A stretch of 64,000 nt of DNA. Origin: Fimbriimonas ginsengisoli Gsoil 348. GTDB taxonomy: Bacteria; Armatimonadota; Fimbriimonadia; Fimbriimonadales; Fimbriimonadaceae. The position numbers and the translations under genes are program-made. Shown here in pieces: positions 17,504-25,952 of the stretch (position 1 is the stretch's first letter; each line of letters starts with the position of its first letter). The notes beneath the pieces were generated by a model, which worked only from the letters and a program-made list of their open reading frames with translations, did no database searches and had not been told where the DNA came from. The stretch lies in NCBI RefSeq assembly GCF_000724625.1, contig NZ_CP007139.1, positions 1,364,001 to 1,428,000 on the forward strand, given 5' to 3'.

Positions 17504-20500
17504 CTACTTCAACTGCGACGTAAACCGGTAGGTACCCCCGCCGACTTCGTAGACGGCAGCCTCACCTTCCATGCGCCGGAAACGTCCCCCGTCCGCATGA
17601 ACCGACTCCCTAGCGGAAGTCGGCACATACACCAGCGCCGTCGTGTTCGCCGGAACCGTCACTGCCAACGAGAACTCCTGCCCGGATCGCCTCCAAGAAG
17701 TGGAGATCCGGCCGCGAATGGAGTCGAGAGAGCCCTTCCCCCAGGTCATCCCGCCGCCCGGGATGGGGCGGACGACGATTCGCTCGTAACCAGGGACGAC
17801 CGGGTCCATGTCGATTCCCGCGACGGTGCGGTACATCCATTCGCCCACCGAGCCAAGGGAGTAGTGGTTGAACGAGTTCATTCCCGGGTTCTGGAATCCC
17901 TTCTCCTGAGTCCAGCCGTCCCAGCGCTCCCAGATCGTGGTCGCGCCTTGGCGGATCGAGTAGCCCCACGAGGGATACGTATCGTTCAGCAGCAGCTTAT
18001 ACGCGATATCCGATCGGCCCATCGCGGTAAGGGTCGGGTTCAGATACCCAACTCCTACGAAGCCGGTAGAGAGGTGCCCCTTTCGGTCGATGAGAATGTG
18101 GTTGGCGAGCCGCTGAGCTGCTCCCGGTCGAGCATGCGGCGGGAGCAAATCGAACGCGAGGGCGAGCACGTAGGCAGTCTGAGTGTCCCCCTTGATCTTC
18201 CCTTCCGAGTCGACGAACCGATCGTTAAACGCGGTGCGAATCGAGTCGCGTAGCGCTTCGTACCGATGAGCGTCGTCCAGTTTGCCGATCACCCGCGCCG
18301 AGCGGGCGAGAAGGTCGGTGCTGTACGCAAAGTAGGCGGTGGCGAGAACCTCGCGAGGGGTGTCGTCTTGCACGTTCAACCAGTCGCCAAAGTTGTTGTT
18401 CGACCGCTTGACCCAGATGTGGTCGGGGTTTACGGAATCGATGTAGGAGATCCAAGCCTGCATCGCCGGATAGCTCCGCTCCAGGAGGCGAGTATCGCCG
18501 TAGCACCGGTAGACGGTCCACGGCACAATGACGCCGGCATCGCCCCAGGCGGGTGCGCCGTCCGATTGGTCTCCCATCCGGGGCGAAACGTCCGAGAAGC
18601 CGCCCTGAGGCGACTGGGCGTCGATTACGTCCTGCGTCCACTTCTCCAAAAACGCGGCGACGTCGTTGTTGAAGCAAGCTGTGCGGGCGAAGATCTGGGC
18701 GTCGCCCATCCATCCCAGCCGCTCATCGCGTTGCGGGCAGTCGGTGGGGACCTCCAGGTAGTTGCCGCGCTGCCCCCAAAAGATGTTGTGCTGAAGCTGG
18801 TTCACGAGCTGGTCGGAGCATTGGAACGTTCCGCTCTTCGGATTGTTGGATCCGACGACCACGCCGGTGATCGCGCCTCGCCCCGGCTTGCCGGGGTAAC
18901 CGGTGACTTCGACATAGCGGAAGCCATGGAACGTGAAGGAGGGTTCGTAAACCTCGGTGCCGCCTCCTCGAAGTGTATACGTGTCCGTCGCCTTGGCGCC
19001 GCGCAAGTTGGTGGTGTAGACGGTGCCGTCCGGATTCAGCATCTCGGCAAAACGGAGCTGCACGGTATCACCGGCTTTGCCGCGAACCCGCAGGCGGGCC
19101 CAACCCACCATGTTCTGTCCAAGGTCGTACACGAACGAGCCTGGCTTAGGCTCGGTGATCCGCCTCGGTTTCAGCTCCTCCAGTTTCTCGACGGTCGGGC
19201 TGCGCTGGGCGACGAGTGGGATTTCACCGACCGGCCGAGTCTCCACCGGCTTCCAGTTGCCGGGGATGACGCGGGCGTCGTACGTCTCTCCCATCAGGAG
19301 GTCGTTCGAGAGGATCGGCCCGGTTCCGGCTTTCCAGGACGAGTCGCTGGCGAAAGTCTCGTGAGTGCCGTCGCGATACTCCACCTCAATCTGGGCAAGC
19401 CCTTCCGGCTTATCGCCGTAATTCTGCCCGCCGGTGAGGCCGACGTGGCCGCAATACCAGCCGTCTCCCAGGACGAGGCCGACGCCTCGCGCGCCGGTCT
19501 TCAGCATGGAAGTGACGTCGTAGGTTTGATATTGAATCCGTTTGCGGTAATCGGTCCAACCCGGGGTGAGGAAAGATTTCCCGACCGGCTTTCCGTCCAC
19601 CAGAAGCCGGTAAAGCCCCTTGGCGGTGACATAGGCGCGGGCGCGGCGAACCGGCTTCGGGATCTGGATCGACGTCGTGACGATCGGCGCCGGATATGCG
19701 GGCTGCGCCCATTTCGTGCGGCCAAACGGTGCGCCGCCTAAGGGGGCGAGCTCCTTCGCATCGACCCAAGTCGACCCGTCGGTGCTCGCTTGCCATCGGC
19801 CGTCGGAGTTGATGGAAACTTCTCGCCCGTCCGCATACGTCACTCGGCCGACGACCGCGACCCCGGCTCGCGACGTGTCGTTGATCCCGTCAACGGCCAC
19901 CGCGTTGTTGCCGGGGTGAAGCTGCCGCTTGACGTCTACGACGGTGAAGCTGGTCCAACCCCCTCCGTTGCTAACCGCCTGCCCATTCACGGTGGCCCGA
20001 AACTTATCGTCGGCGGCGAATCCCATCACGGCCTGAGTGATCTCTCCCGAAGGCAGGTCGACCTGAGTACGGAATTGGCGAGTGACGCCGGTCGGCGCAT
20101 CGCGAGCGGGATCGCCTTCCGGGTACCAGATCCACTTCGCCTTAGACATGTCCGCCGGTTTGCTGAAGGCATCGGGCAGCGAAACCCACTGCGCCTTCCA
20201 ATCGCCGGGGTTCACGATGCCGGCCTCCCAGAATGCGGGCGCGCTGGTGCGACTGGCGCCGTTTTCCCAAACCGTCACCCGCCACCAAGCCCGTTGGCCG
20301 CTCTGGAGCGGCTGGCCAGCATAAGCGACATTGACGGTTTGGCTGGAGGCTACTCGACCGGAATCCCAAAGGTCGTCCTTGCCGGTGCGGAGATTTTCCG
20401 GACTGGTCGCGACTTCGATCCGGTAGGCGCGCTGCTTGGCGTCTCGCTGGCCTGACTCGACGATCCAGCTAAGGCGCGGCGTCCTTTCGTCGATCCCGAC

Positions 20501-20584
20501 CGGATTTAGCAGGTATTCACAGCGCAACCGCGCGGGGGTCAGGTCGGAGTCGGTCAATGCCACCAAGGCAAACAGCGCAAGCAT
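17504..20584 (-). CDS. Alpha-L-rhamnosidase, GH78
   Basis: 1026 residues. It hydrolyses terminal alpha-L-rhamnose from plant glycosides or pectin side chains. A short hydrophobic start suggests export. The N-terminal part (about 15-330) carries the fibronectin-like 'L-R-C-E-Y-L-x-N-P-x-G-I-D' entry and the Bac_rhamnosid_N fold. The catalytic (alpha/alpha)6 barrel holds the family fingerprint D-C-P-Q-R-D-E-R-L-G-W-M-G-D (near residue 617), which includes the catalytic carboxylates, then 'W-G-D-A-G-V-I-V-P-W' and 'S-W-G-Y-S-I-R-Q-G-A-T-T-I-W-E-R-W'. The C-terminal beta domain ends at the last residues. Length is typical. It is followed on the minus strand by no gene, and preceded by a cupin/oxidoreductase pair that may act on the released sugar. 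Confidence 0.95.
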   Translation of the reverse strand: MLALFALVALTDSDLTPARLRCEYLLNPVGIDERTPRLSWIVESGQRDAKQRAYRIEVATSPENLRTGKDDLWDSGRVASSQTVNVAYAGQPLQSGQRAWWRVTVWENGASRTSAPAFWEAGIVNPGDWKAQWVSLPDAFSKPADMSKAKWIWYPEGDPARDAPTGVTRQFRTQVDLPSGEITQAVMGFAADDKFRATVNGQAVSNGGGWTSFTVVDVKRQLHPGNNAVAVDGINDTSRAGVAVVGRVTYADGREVSINSDGRWQASTDGSTWVDAKELAPLGGAPFGRTKWAQPAYPAPIVTTSIQIPKPVRRARAYVTAKGLYRLLVDGKPVGKSFLTPGWTDYRKRIQYQTYDVTSMLKTGARGVGLVLGDGWYCGHVGLTGGQNYGDKPEGLAQIEVEYRDGTHETFASDSSWKAGTGPILSNDLLMGETYDARVIPGNWKPVETRPVGEIPLVAQRSPTVEKLEELKPRRITEPKPGSFVYDLGQNMVGWARLRVRGKAGDTVQLRFAEMLNPDGTVYTTNLRGAKATDTYTLRGGGTEVYEPSFTFHGFRYVEVTGYPGKPGRGAITGVVVGSNNPKSGTFQCSDQLVNQLQHNIFWGQRGNYLEVPTDCPQRDERLGWMGDAQIFARTACFNNDVAAFLEKWTQDVIDAQSPQGGFSDVSPRMGDQSDGAPAWGDAGVIVPWTVYRCYGDTRLLERSYPAMQAWISYIDSVNPDHIWVKRSNNNFGDWLNVQDDTPREVLATAYFAYSTDLLARSARVIGKLDDAHRYEALRDSIRTAFNDRFVDSEGKIKGDTQTAYVLALAFDLLPPHARPGAAQRLANHILIDRKGHLSTGFVGVGYLNPTLTAMGRSDIAYKLLLNDTYPSWGYSIRQGATTIWERWDGWTQEKGFQNPGMNSFNHYSLGSVGEWMYRTVAGIDMDPVVPGYERIVVRPIPGGGMTWGKGSLDSIRGRISTSWRRSGQEFSLAVTVPANTTALVYVPTSARESVHADGGRFRRMEGEAAVYEVGGGTYRFTSQLK

Positions 20585-20642
20585 TCCGATACCGTAGCAG
20601 AGTTAGGGGTCGCTTCGGCTACCGCCCTTCGTACCCGGCCCG

Positions 20643-20966
20643 CTAATTCGGGTCGGCGGCGTGGAGCCAGAGGTTGATTAACGGGTTGGTTTCGCTGCTG
20701 ATGAGGTGGTGGTCTTCGCCCGGTTCGATGACGAAGACGTCGCCGGCCTGTACCGGCTCGCGTACGCCGTCGACCTCAATCCATCCCTCGCCCTGGAGGA
20801 GGCAGAAGATCTCTTGGTCGACTTCCAAGTGAGGCCGTTCTTGGTCGTGGGTTACCATTCCGGGCGTGTGGAACGACAGACCGCCCTTGTAGAGCCGGGA
20901 GCCATCAACGATGGCGGAAAACAGGTGCGTTCCCGGTTCCAGGTCGGCAAATCGGGAGCGTCTCAT
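20643..20966 (-). CDS. Cupin-domain protein
   Basis: 107 residues from ATG 20966. This start overlaps the stop of the upstream oxidoreductase gene as ATGA, so the two are translationally coupled. It is a single beta-barrel cupin: 'G-x-V-T-H-D-Q-E-R-P-H-x-E-V-D-Q-E' is cupin motif 1 with its metal-binding His/Glu, and 'P-V-Q-A-G-D-V-F-V-I-E-P-G-E-D-H-H' is motif 2. Small cupins of this type bind or isomerise sugars or act as sensors. Coupling with a Gfo/Idh/MocA dehydrogenase and the nearby rhamnosidase suggest a carbohydrate role. The exact reaction is unknown. Confidence 0.85.
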   Translation of the reverse strand: MRRSRFADLEPGTHLFSAIVDGSRLYKGGLSFHTPGMVTHDQERPHLEVDQEIFCLLQGEGWIEVDGVREPVQAGDVFVIEPGEDHHLISSETNPLINLWLHAADPN

Positions 20967-22198
20967 AATCCTAACCTCTGCGACATCGTCGCCTCGAAGC
21001 AGTCGAGGTCGTCCATCCGGGCGCTTTCCAACGGAAGCTCGCCGGTAGGCCAAGTTTCGTGCTCGACGAAGGCGGTTAACTCGCGCTCGAGCCCTTCTAC
21101 CTGGACCCGACCAAGATCATCTGTCTCAATCCGTTCCCTCGCGATCTCCTCGATTCCACCACAGGATACGAGCGCAAGGTCGCAGAGAGAAACGAAGCCG
21201 CGGCAATCTTCCAAACGCGTCGTGGGACGCGGGCGGTCACCCCGGACGTAGGCGAAATACTCGCGCAAGTTTTCGCGAAGCATTTCGGCGTGGTCGCCGC
21301 GGGAGGATTCGAACCTTTCGCGAGTGCCGTTCCGGTGTTCGATCTCGCCGGAACGCCAAGTGTCGAAGCGGATCGTCGCTTGGTCGAGCACGAGCGTCTC
21401 CCGCTCGAAGTAGCGGTCCTTACCCGTGTGGGTCGCCCCGATCCGAAGCCACGCGCCACCGTCGGTGCGGGCGGAAACAAAGGCGGTGTCGTAGCTCTCG
21501 ATCGGGTGAGCCCGGAAGAGACGTGCCCACACCTCCTCAACCTCGCCCACGGCTCCTTCCTTCCCGCACCAAAAAAGCAGATTCTGAACGTAGTGCGCCA
21601 ACGCGTTGCCGATGCAGGAGTCGAGGACCCACCGGTCGCCGACTCGCAATCGCCCGGCCCAGTCGTTGCGGGTGTAATACTCGCGATCGCGCGGCCATTC
21701 CGCCAGCAGAGAAACCCCGCGCAGGACGCCGAATTCCCCCGAAAGGATGCGGCTCTTCAGCTCTTGGCGCATCGGGTCGCCGGTGAAGTTGAATCCGACC
21801 TGGGTCTGGCGGGAAGCTCGCCCGTCTCGCTCCAGCATCTCCAAGTACTCGGGCCACCATAGGCTAGGGGGCTTTTCCAGATAGCACGCCGCCCCCGCTT
21901 CGACTACCGCTTCGTGCTGAGCGGCGTGAAGCGGGATCGGAGTCGGCAAGGTAACGACGTCGATCTCGCCGGCGGTTGCTTGCAGCAGAGAACCGAGGTT
22001 CGGGTAAGTCGAGACCCCGCGTTGCTCGAACCGGTACTGCTCGCCAGCTTGACCCAAGCGAGCGGCGCTTGGGTCGCAGGTGGCAACGACCCGGCACTCC
22101 CCCTCGGACTCCAGCTCGGCAAGCGAAAGGTGGTGCTGGCCGGCGAATCCGCCGACACCCGCGACGGCTACGCGCAACGTTCGATCGCGTCTGGACAT
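20963..22198 (-). CDS. Gfo/Idh/MocA-family NAD(P)-dependent oxidoreductase
   Basis: 411 residues. The N-terminal Rossmann fold has V-A-V-A-G-V-G-G-F-A-G-Q-H-H (residues 9-22), and the family's substrate/cofactor motif appears as Y-L-E-K-P-P-S near residue 112. The C-terminal alpha/beta domain supplies the remaining substrate-binding residues. These enzymes oxidise or reduce sugars, inositols and related polyols. It overlaps the following cupin gene by four bases. Position next to the rhamnosidase suggests a role in sugar turnover, which is inference. Confidence 0.9.
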   Translation of the reverse strand: MSRRDRTLRVAVAGVGGFAGQHHLSLAELESEGECRVVATCDPSAARLGQAGEQYRFEQRGVSTYPNLGSLLQATAGEIDVVTLPTPIPLHAAQHEAVVEAGAACYLEKPPSLWWPEYLEMLERDGRASRQTQVGFNFTGDPMRQELKSRILSGEFGVLRGVSLLAEWPRDREYYTRNDWAGRLRVGDRWVLDSCIGNALAHYVQNLLFWCGKEGAVGEVEEVWARLFRAHPIESYDTAFVSARTDGGAWLRIGATHTGKDRYFERETLVLDQATIRFDTWRSGEIEHRNGTRERFESSRGDHAEMLRENLREYFAYVRGDRPRPTTRLEDCRGFVSLCDLALVSCGGIEEIARERIETDDLGRVQVEGLERELTAFVEHETWPTGELPLESARMDDLDCFEATMSQRLGL

Positions 22199-22281
22199 GC
22201 CAAGTCATTGTTCCCGAATCGGAGGGTTTTTCGAATGGACCTGGCTAACCGGCAAATCTACTTGGCGTCTCTCTCAACGAA

Positions 22282-22800
22282 TTGGCGGATGATTATCGTA
22301 CTGTGTTCTTCTCGTTGTTCAGTGCGGTAGCGGCCCCCTCTCCTCCGCCCAAGAAAGGGCGCGCCTGGTACCAGCGCCTTGTCCGGCCAAAGGGGAGCCC
22401 CGATCTGGACGATTATTTCAAAGACAGTTTCTTCCCGCGTTACTACCGGATCGCGGTGATGAGATTCCGGTCGCTTCCACAGACCGAGGAAACGGCAAAG
22501 GAACTCTTTCGACAAACCGAGCTGGTCAAAAACCAGTTGGAGCTCGAGAGTCACCCTCACGACGCAGACTACAGCGACCTCTTCGCGCTGGAGAACGCGA
22601 TCATCCGGTGCTGTCCGGCGATCGAGTTGCCCTACCTGCGTGAGCAGATCCTCGTGCGGTACCGCTCGCTCGCCGGAGACGACGACCCGATCGTCCTCCG
22701 ATACTTCCAGCAGGCGTCACCGAATCCGCACGCCATCACCATTCGCGACACTCGCGCCGACCTGACCCCGCCGACAACCGAATCGGGAGGCCCGACATGA
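22282..22800 (+). CDS. Unrecognised soluble protein, first of a coupled pair
   Basis: 172 residues from a TTG start (a GTG at 22300 is the alternative). It is rich in charged and aromatic residues, with no signal peptide or membrane segment. It has helices with heptad-like Leu/Glu spacing (about 60-90: 'T-E-E-T-A-K-E-L-F-R-Q-T-E-L-V-K-N-Q'). I recognise no family. It overlaps the next gene by ATGA, so the two products are probably made in equal amounts and may form a complex at the membrane. Confidence 0.65.
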   Translation: MADDYRTVFFSLFSAVAAPSPPPKKGRAWYQRLVRPKGSPDLDDYFKDSFFPRYYRIAVMRFRSLPQTEETAKELFRQTELVKNQLELESHPHDADYSDLFALENAIIRCCPAIELPYLREQILVRYRSLAGDDDPIVLRYFQQASPNPHAITIRDTRADLTPPTTESGGPT

Positions 22801-23612
22801 CCCTTAACCCGCCGCCGGCTCCGGTTTCCGCGGAGGAGCTTCGGGAGGAGATGGCCAGCATCTTGGCCCGGTATTACTTATTGCTCTCTTCGGTGCGAGA
22901 CAAGGAGCATCGCAGAATCGTGACGCTCAAGCGGTTGGCGGCCTTCACCGCCACCGTATTCGCCCTCGGATTGCTCGCCATCGCCCTCGGATATGGGCCG
23001 GGGACGTACAAGGCGCTTTCCAGGATTTACTGGCCGGTCCCCGCGTTCGTCATCTGGGCCGGACTGATGGGCGGAGCCGTGAGCGCGATGATCCGGGTAG
23101 CGAACGCCCCCACCAAAGGGGACGAGGATACGCTGGTGATCCAGTTCAAGCAGGCGATGAAGAGCGTCTACACGGCTCCGCTCCTAGGCGCGGTGTTCGC
23201 GATCGTGCTGTACATCGGCTTCTGCGCCAACGTCGTGAACGGGACCTTCTTTCCGAACATGCTGGCCACAAGCCAGGCGGTCTATCTACCGGATGTCGAC
23301 GGCCCGCGTCCGCCGACTTCGGTCGATACGGCGACTGCCCTTTACCGTCCGGATGCGTCCGCCGCATCGAAGAGTCCATCAAAGCCGGAGTCCGCCGTCG
23401 GCGGGACCAAGGAGAATCCGACCCCGAGTGGGCCCGCTCAGATTCGAACGGAAGAGGGGGAGCGGAGGCGGACCCAGCAGTACGTCTGGGCTATGATGCC
23501 GGCAAGCTCGAGAGACTTCAGCCTTGTGCTCTTCTGGGCGTTCGTGGCCGGATTTATCGAGCGACTCGTTCCGGATCTATTGGATCGCATTATTGCGAAG
23601 CAGAAGGGGTAG
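22797..23612 (+). CDS. Unrecognised membrane protein, second of a coupled pair
   Basis: 271 residues. A short N-terminal helical region (about 10-40) precedes three membrane segments (about 44-66, 76-98 and 124-146). A long polar, Pro/Ser-rich loop (about 155-225) leads to a fourth membrane segment with the motif F-V-A-G-F-I-E-R-L-V-P-D-L-L-D-R (about 246-261). That motif recurs, from memory, in several uncharacterised bacterial membrane proteins of differing contexts. No transporter or enzyme signature is present. Coupled to the preceding soluble protein gene by a 4-base overlap; a hairpin at 23667-23700 probably ends the transcript. Confidence 0.7.
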   Translation: MTLNPPPAPVSAEELREEMASILARYYLLLSSVRDKEHRRIVTLKRLAAFTATVFALGLLAIALGYGPGTYKALSRIYWPVPAFVIWAGLMGGAVSAMIRVANAPTKGDEDTLVIQFKQAMKSVYTAPLLGAVFAIVLYIGFCANVVNGTFFPNMLATSQAVYLPDVDGPRPPTSVDTATALYRPDASAASKSPSKPESAVGGTKENPTPSGPAQIRTEEGERRRTQQYVWAMMPASSRDFSLVLFWAFVAGFIERLVPDLLDRIIAKQKG

Positions 23613-23666
23613 GCGGGCTTGCGTTATAAACGGGGACGGGCCGCCCCTGCCACGTTCTTGGATTGT

Positions 23667-23700
23667 GGTCTCCGGGGCGGCAAGGGCCGCCCCGGAGACC
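23667..23700. terminator. Perfect 14-bp hairpin between convergent genes
   Basis: Positions 23667-23680 pair perfectly with 23687-23700 around CAAGGG. It sits between the plus gene ending at 23612 and the minus gene ending at 23704. There is no T-run on either side; it probably blocks read-through from both directions. Confidence 0.6.
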
Positions 23701-23703
23701 GTT

Positions 23704-23925
23704 CTACACAGAGTCGTAACCGTCGGTCGCTTGAAAGTTGAGGCTATACGCCAGCCTTAGATCTTGCACGTGCGTCAACTTGCCGTGCTGGTGTTGCTTC
23801 AATGCGGCCAGCGGCTTCGCATTCGGATCTTGAAACTGGCTAGCGACGACGCGCTGCTGTTCTTCACCTTTCCAAGACACAAGGCGTTCCTGTCGGCGGC
23901 GCCAAGCTCGGTTACGATCGGTCAT
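23704..23925 (-). CDS. Small basic protein of unknown function
   Basis: 73 residues. The start is well supported: TAGGAGGT lies 8 bp before the ATG. The product begins M-T-D-R-N-R-A-W-R-R-R-Q-E-R and is strongly basic in the first 15 residues, with a Gln/His-rich middle (K-Q-H-Q-H-G-K). It has no signal peptide or membrane segment. The basic start could bind nucleic acid, but I know no family. It sits just downstream of the sugar ABC operon in the same orientation (87 bp). Confidence 0.6.
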   Translation of the reverse strand: MTDRNRAWRRRQERLVSWKGEEQQRVVASQFQDPNAKPLAALKQHQHGKLTHVQDLRLAYSLNFQATDGYDSV

Positions 23926-24012
23926 CGAAAAGACCTCCTAGGGCAGTTGCCCTCGCTTCCATTTTCCGGCACTTTTTCGCGATTCGGCGATGAATGTTCG
24001 ACAAATGTCCGG

Positions 24013-24963
24013 CTACGCGCTCCGGCGAGCCACCAGCGCCGCCGCGCCTTTCTCCACCGCCTTCTGAATCAACAAGAACATGAGCAGCAGGCCGCCGACG
24101 ATGATGCGAGTCCACCAAGAGGAGATGTTGTTTTCGTAGGTGATTGCGGTTTGGATAGCGCCCAGCAGCAAAACCCCGAGCGCGGTACCGACGAGGCTGC
24201 CGTAGCCGCCGGTAAGCAGCGTACCGCCGATCACGACGGCGGTGATCGCGTCGAGCTCCAGGGTGACGCCGGCCGTCGAATCGCCGGAAACCGTATAGAA
24301 CGTATACACGATGCCGCCGAGGGCGGCGCAGAAGCCGCTTAGCGCGTAGATCTGCGTCTTCGTCCGCTCCGTCCGCGATCCCATGAGGCTTGCCGACTGC
24401 TCGTTTCCGCCGATCGCATAGACGGCTCGCCCGAACGGGCGGAAGTGGAGAAGATAGTGTCCTACGATAAGCACGAGGCCGAAGAGTAGAGGTGAGATCC
24501 ACTCGGTGTCAGCGATCTTGTTGTAGAGCGGGTGGGAGATAACCGTGCTCTCCGTCGACACCAAGTACGCAAAGCCGCGAGCGAAGAAGAGCCCCGCCAG
24601 AGTCACCAAGAAGGGTGGAACCTCGAAGTAAGAGATGACCTTGCCCATCACCCCGCCGAACGTCGTACCGCCGGCAAGGCAGATCCCCATCGCCAACAAT
24701 GGATGCACGTGAGCGCCGATCAACGCCGCCATCGAAACGCTGGTCAGGCCGATCATCGCGCCGACCGACAGGTCGATCCCCCCGCTGAGAATGACGAACG
24801 CTTCCCCCACTGCCACGATGCCGAGGAAAGCGTTGTCCCGCAGGATGTTCCAGAACACGTTCGGCTGCAAGAATTCGTGGTGCCGCGATCCGGTGATGCC
24901 GCAGAAAAGGGCAAAAACCAGGAATGCGGTTACGACCGGCATTCGCGAAACGACTGCTCTCAC
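24013..24963 (-). CDS. yjfF: Furanose ABC transporter permease 2 (YjfF-like)
   Basis: I place the start at GTG 24963, which overlaps the upstream stop as GTGA with GGAGGAAG just before it; the longer open frame upstream is the shadow of the preceding gene. It has about 316 residues and 8-10 membrane segments. The RbsC-type core 'A-V-G-E-A-F-V-I-L-S-G-G-I-D-L-S-V-G-A' near residue 65 and 'A-V-V-I-G-G-T-L-L-T-G-G-Y-G-S' (EAA-like coupling helix) near 260 are clear. Two permeases after one ATPase is the arrangement of E. coli ytfQRT-yjfF, the galactofuranose importer. The permease pair likely forms a heterodimer in the inner membrane. Confidence 0.88.
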   Translation of the reverse strand: MRAVVSRMPVVTAFLVFALFCGITGSRHHEFLQPNVFWNILRDNAFLGIVAVGEAFVILSGGIDLSVGAMIGLTSVSMAALIGAHVHPLLAMGICLAGGTTFGGVMGKVISYFEVPPFLVTLAGLFFARGFAYLVSTESTVISHPLYNKIADTEWISPLLFGLVLIVGHYLLHFRPFGRAVYAIGGNEQSASLMGSRTERTKTQIYALSGFCAALGGIVYTFYTVSGDSTAGVTLELDAITAVVIGGTLLTGGYGSLVGTALGVLLLGAIQTAITYENNISSWWTRIIVGGLLLMFLLIQKAVEKGAAALVARRSA

Positions 24964-25952
24964 GCCTTCCTCCTGAACTTCGCCCGGAACCGTTCCGACT
25001 GAAGCAGGCACGCCACCAAAACCATTGTCGCCTTCACGATCAGGTTCGCTTCCGGCTTGACGCCGGTGGTGAGGATCGTGGTCGTCAGGGTCTGGATCAG
25101 CAGCGCGCCAAGAACAGAACCCGCCAGACTGAAGCGCCCCCCCTTGAGCAGGGTGCCGCCCAAGACCACAGCAAGGATCGCATCCAGCTCCATGTAAAGC
25201 CCCGCCGAGTTTGCGTCCGCCACGTGGGTGTCGGACATGATCACCAGGCCGGCCAGTCCGGCGCAAAGCCCGCTTACCGCGTAAGCGGCCAGCTTGACCC
25301 CGCGAACGTCGATCCCGGCGGTTTCCGCGGCTCGCTCGCTATCGCCAGTCGCTTCCAAGAAGAGCCCGAGCGCGGTTCCTCGGGTCAGGGCGAACAGTAA
25401 CAGCCCGGCGACAAGGGCTAGGTAAATCGAAGTAGGGAGCCCAAATAGCCGTCCCGCCTTCCAATAGGAGAGGGTCTGGTCCGAGAGCCGGATCATCTGC
25501 CCTTGGGTTAATAGCTGCGCGACGCCGCGGCCGGAGACCATGAGGACCAGCGTCGCGACGATCGGTTGAATTCGAAAAGTGCCGACGAGCAGCCCGTTGA
25601 TCGCTCCCAAGATGAGCGAAAGCCCAAGGCTCAGCGTCAACGCACCGAAGACGGGCAGATTCGGCCGCGACGTGATCAAATACGCGGTCAAGCTGCCGGA
25701 AATCGCGACCAAAGAGCCAACGGAAAGATCGATGCCGCCGGTAGCGATGACCAGGGTCATTCCGAAAGCGAGGATCATCACCGGCGCGGCCCGGTTGGCG
25801 ATGTCGATGAGACTGCCGGTTAGGGCGCCGTTGACGCTGTGAACGGCCAGAAAGCCGGGTGACTTTACCGTGTTCAAGATGAGCAGGAGGAGGATCAGTC
25901 CTACCGGCAATGCCGACCGGCGCAGGGCCGATCCGTGCTGGGCCGCGGTCAA
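24960..25952 (-). CDS. ytfT: Furanose ABC transporter permease 1 (YtfT-like)
   Basis: The start is TTG 25952: it overlaps the ATPase stop as TTGA, and GGGAGG lies about 7 bp upstream. 330 residues. The first membrane segment begins near residue 17. The BPD-transp_2 signature 'A-T-G-G-I-D-L-S-V-G-S-L-V-A' and the coupling-helix motif 'L-G-G-T-L-L-K-G-G-R-F-S-L' are present. It forms the membrane channel with the next permease. Four genes in the order binding protein, ATPase, permease, permease, with 4-base overlaps between the last three, form one operon. Confidence 0.9.
   Translation of the reverse strand: MTAAQHGSALRRSALPVGLILLLLILNTVKSPGFLAVHSVNGALTGSLIDIANRAAPVMILAFGMTLVIATGGIDLSVGSLVAISGSLTAYLITSRPNLPVFGALTLSLGLSLILGAINGLLVGTFRIQPIVATLVLMVSGRGVAQLLTQGQMIRLSDQTLSYWKAGRLFGLPTSIYLALVAGLLLFALTRGTALGLFLEATGDSERAAETAGIDVRGVKLAAYAVSGLCAGLAGLVIMSDTHVADANSAGLYMELDAILAVVLGGTLLKGGRFSLAGSVLGALLIQTLTTTILTTGVKPEANLIVKATMVLVACLLQSERFRAKFRRKA

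Noticed and set aside
18266-19741. 491-codon plus-strand frame inside the rhamnosidase
   Set aside because: Antisense shadow of GH78, which has diagnostic motifs throughout.
24964-25266. Extended N-terminus of the second permease
   Set aside because: The extra 101 residues are Arg/Gly/His-rich and overlap the first permease gene; the GTGA overlap with an RBS fits far better as the start.
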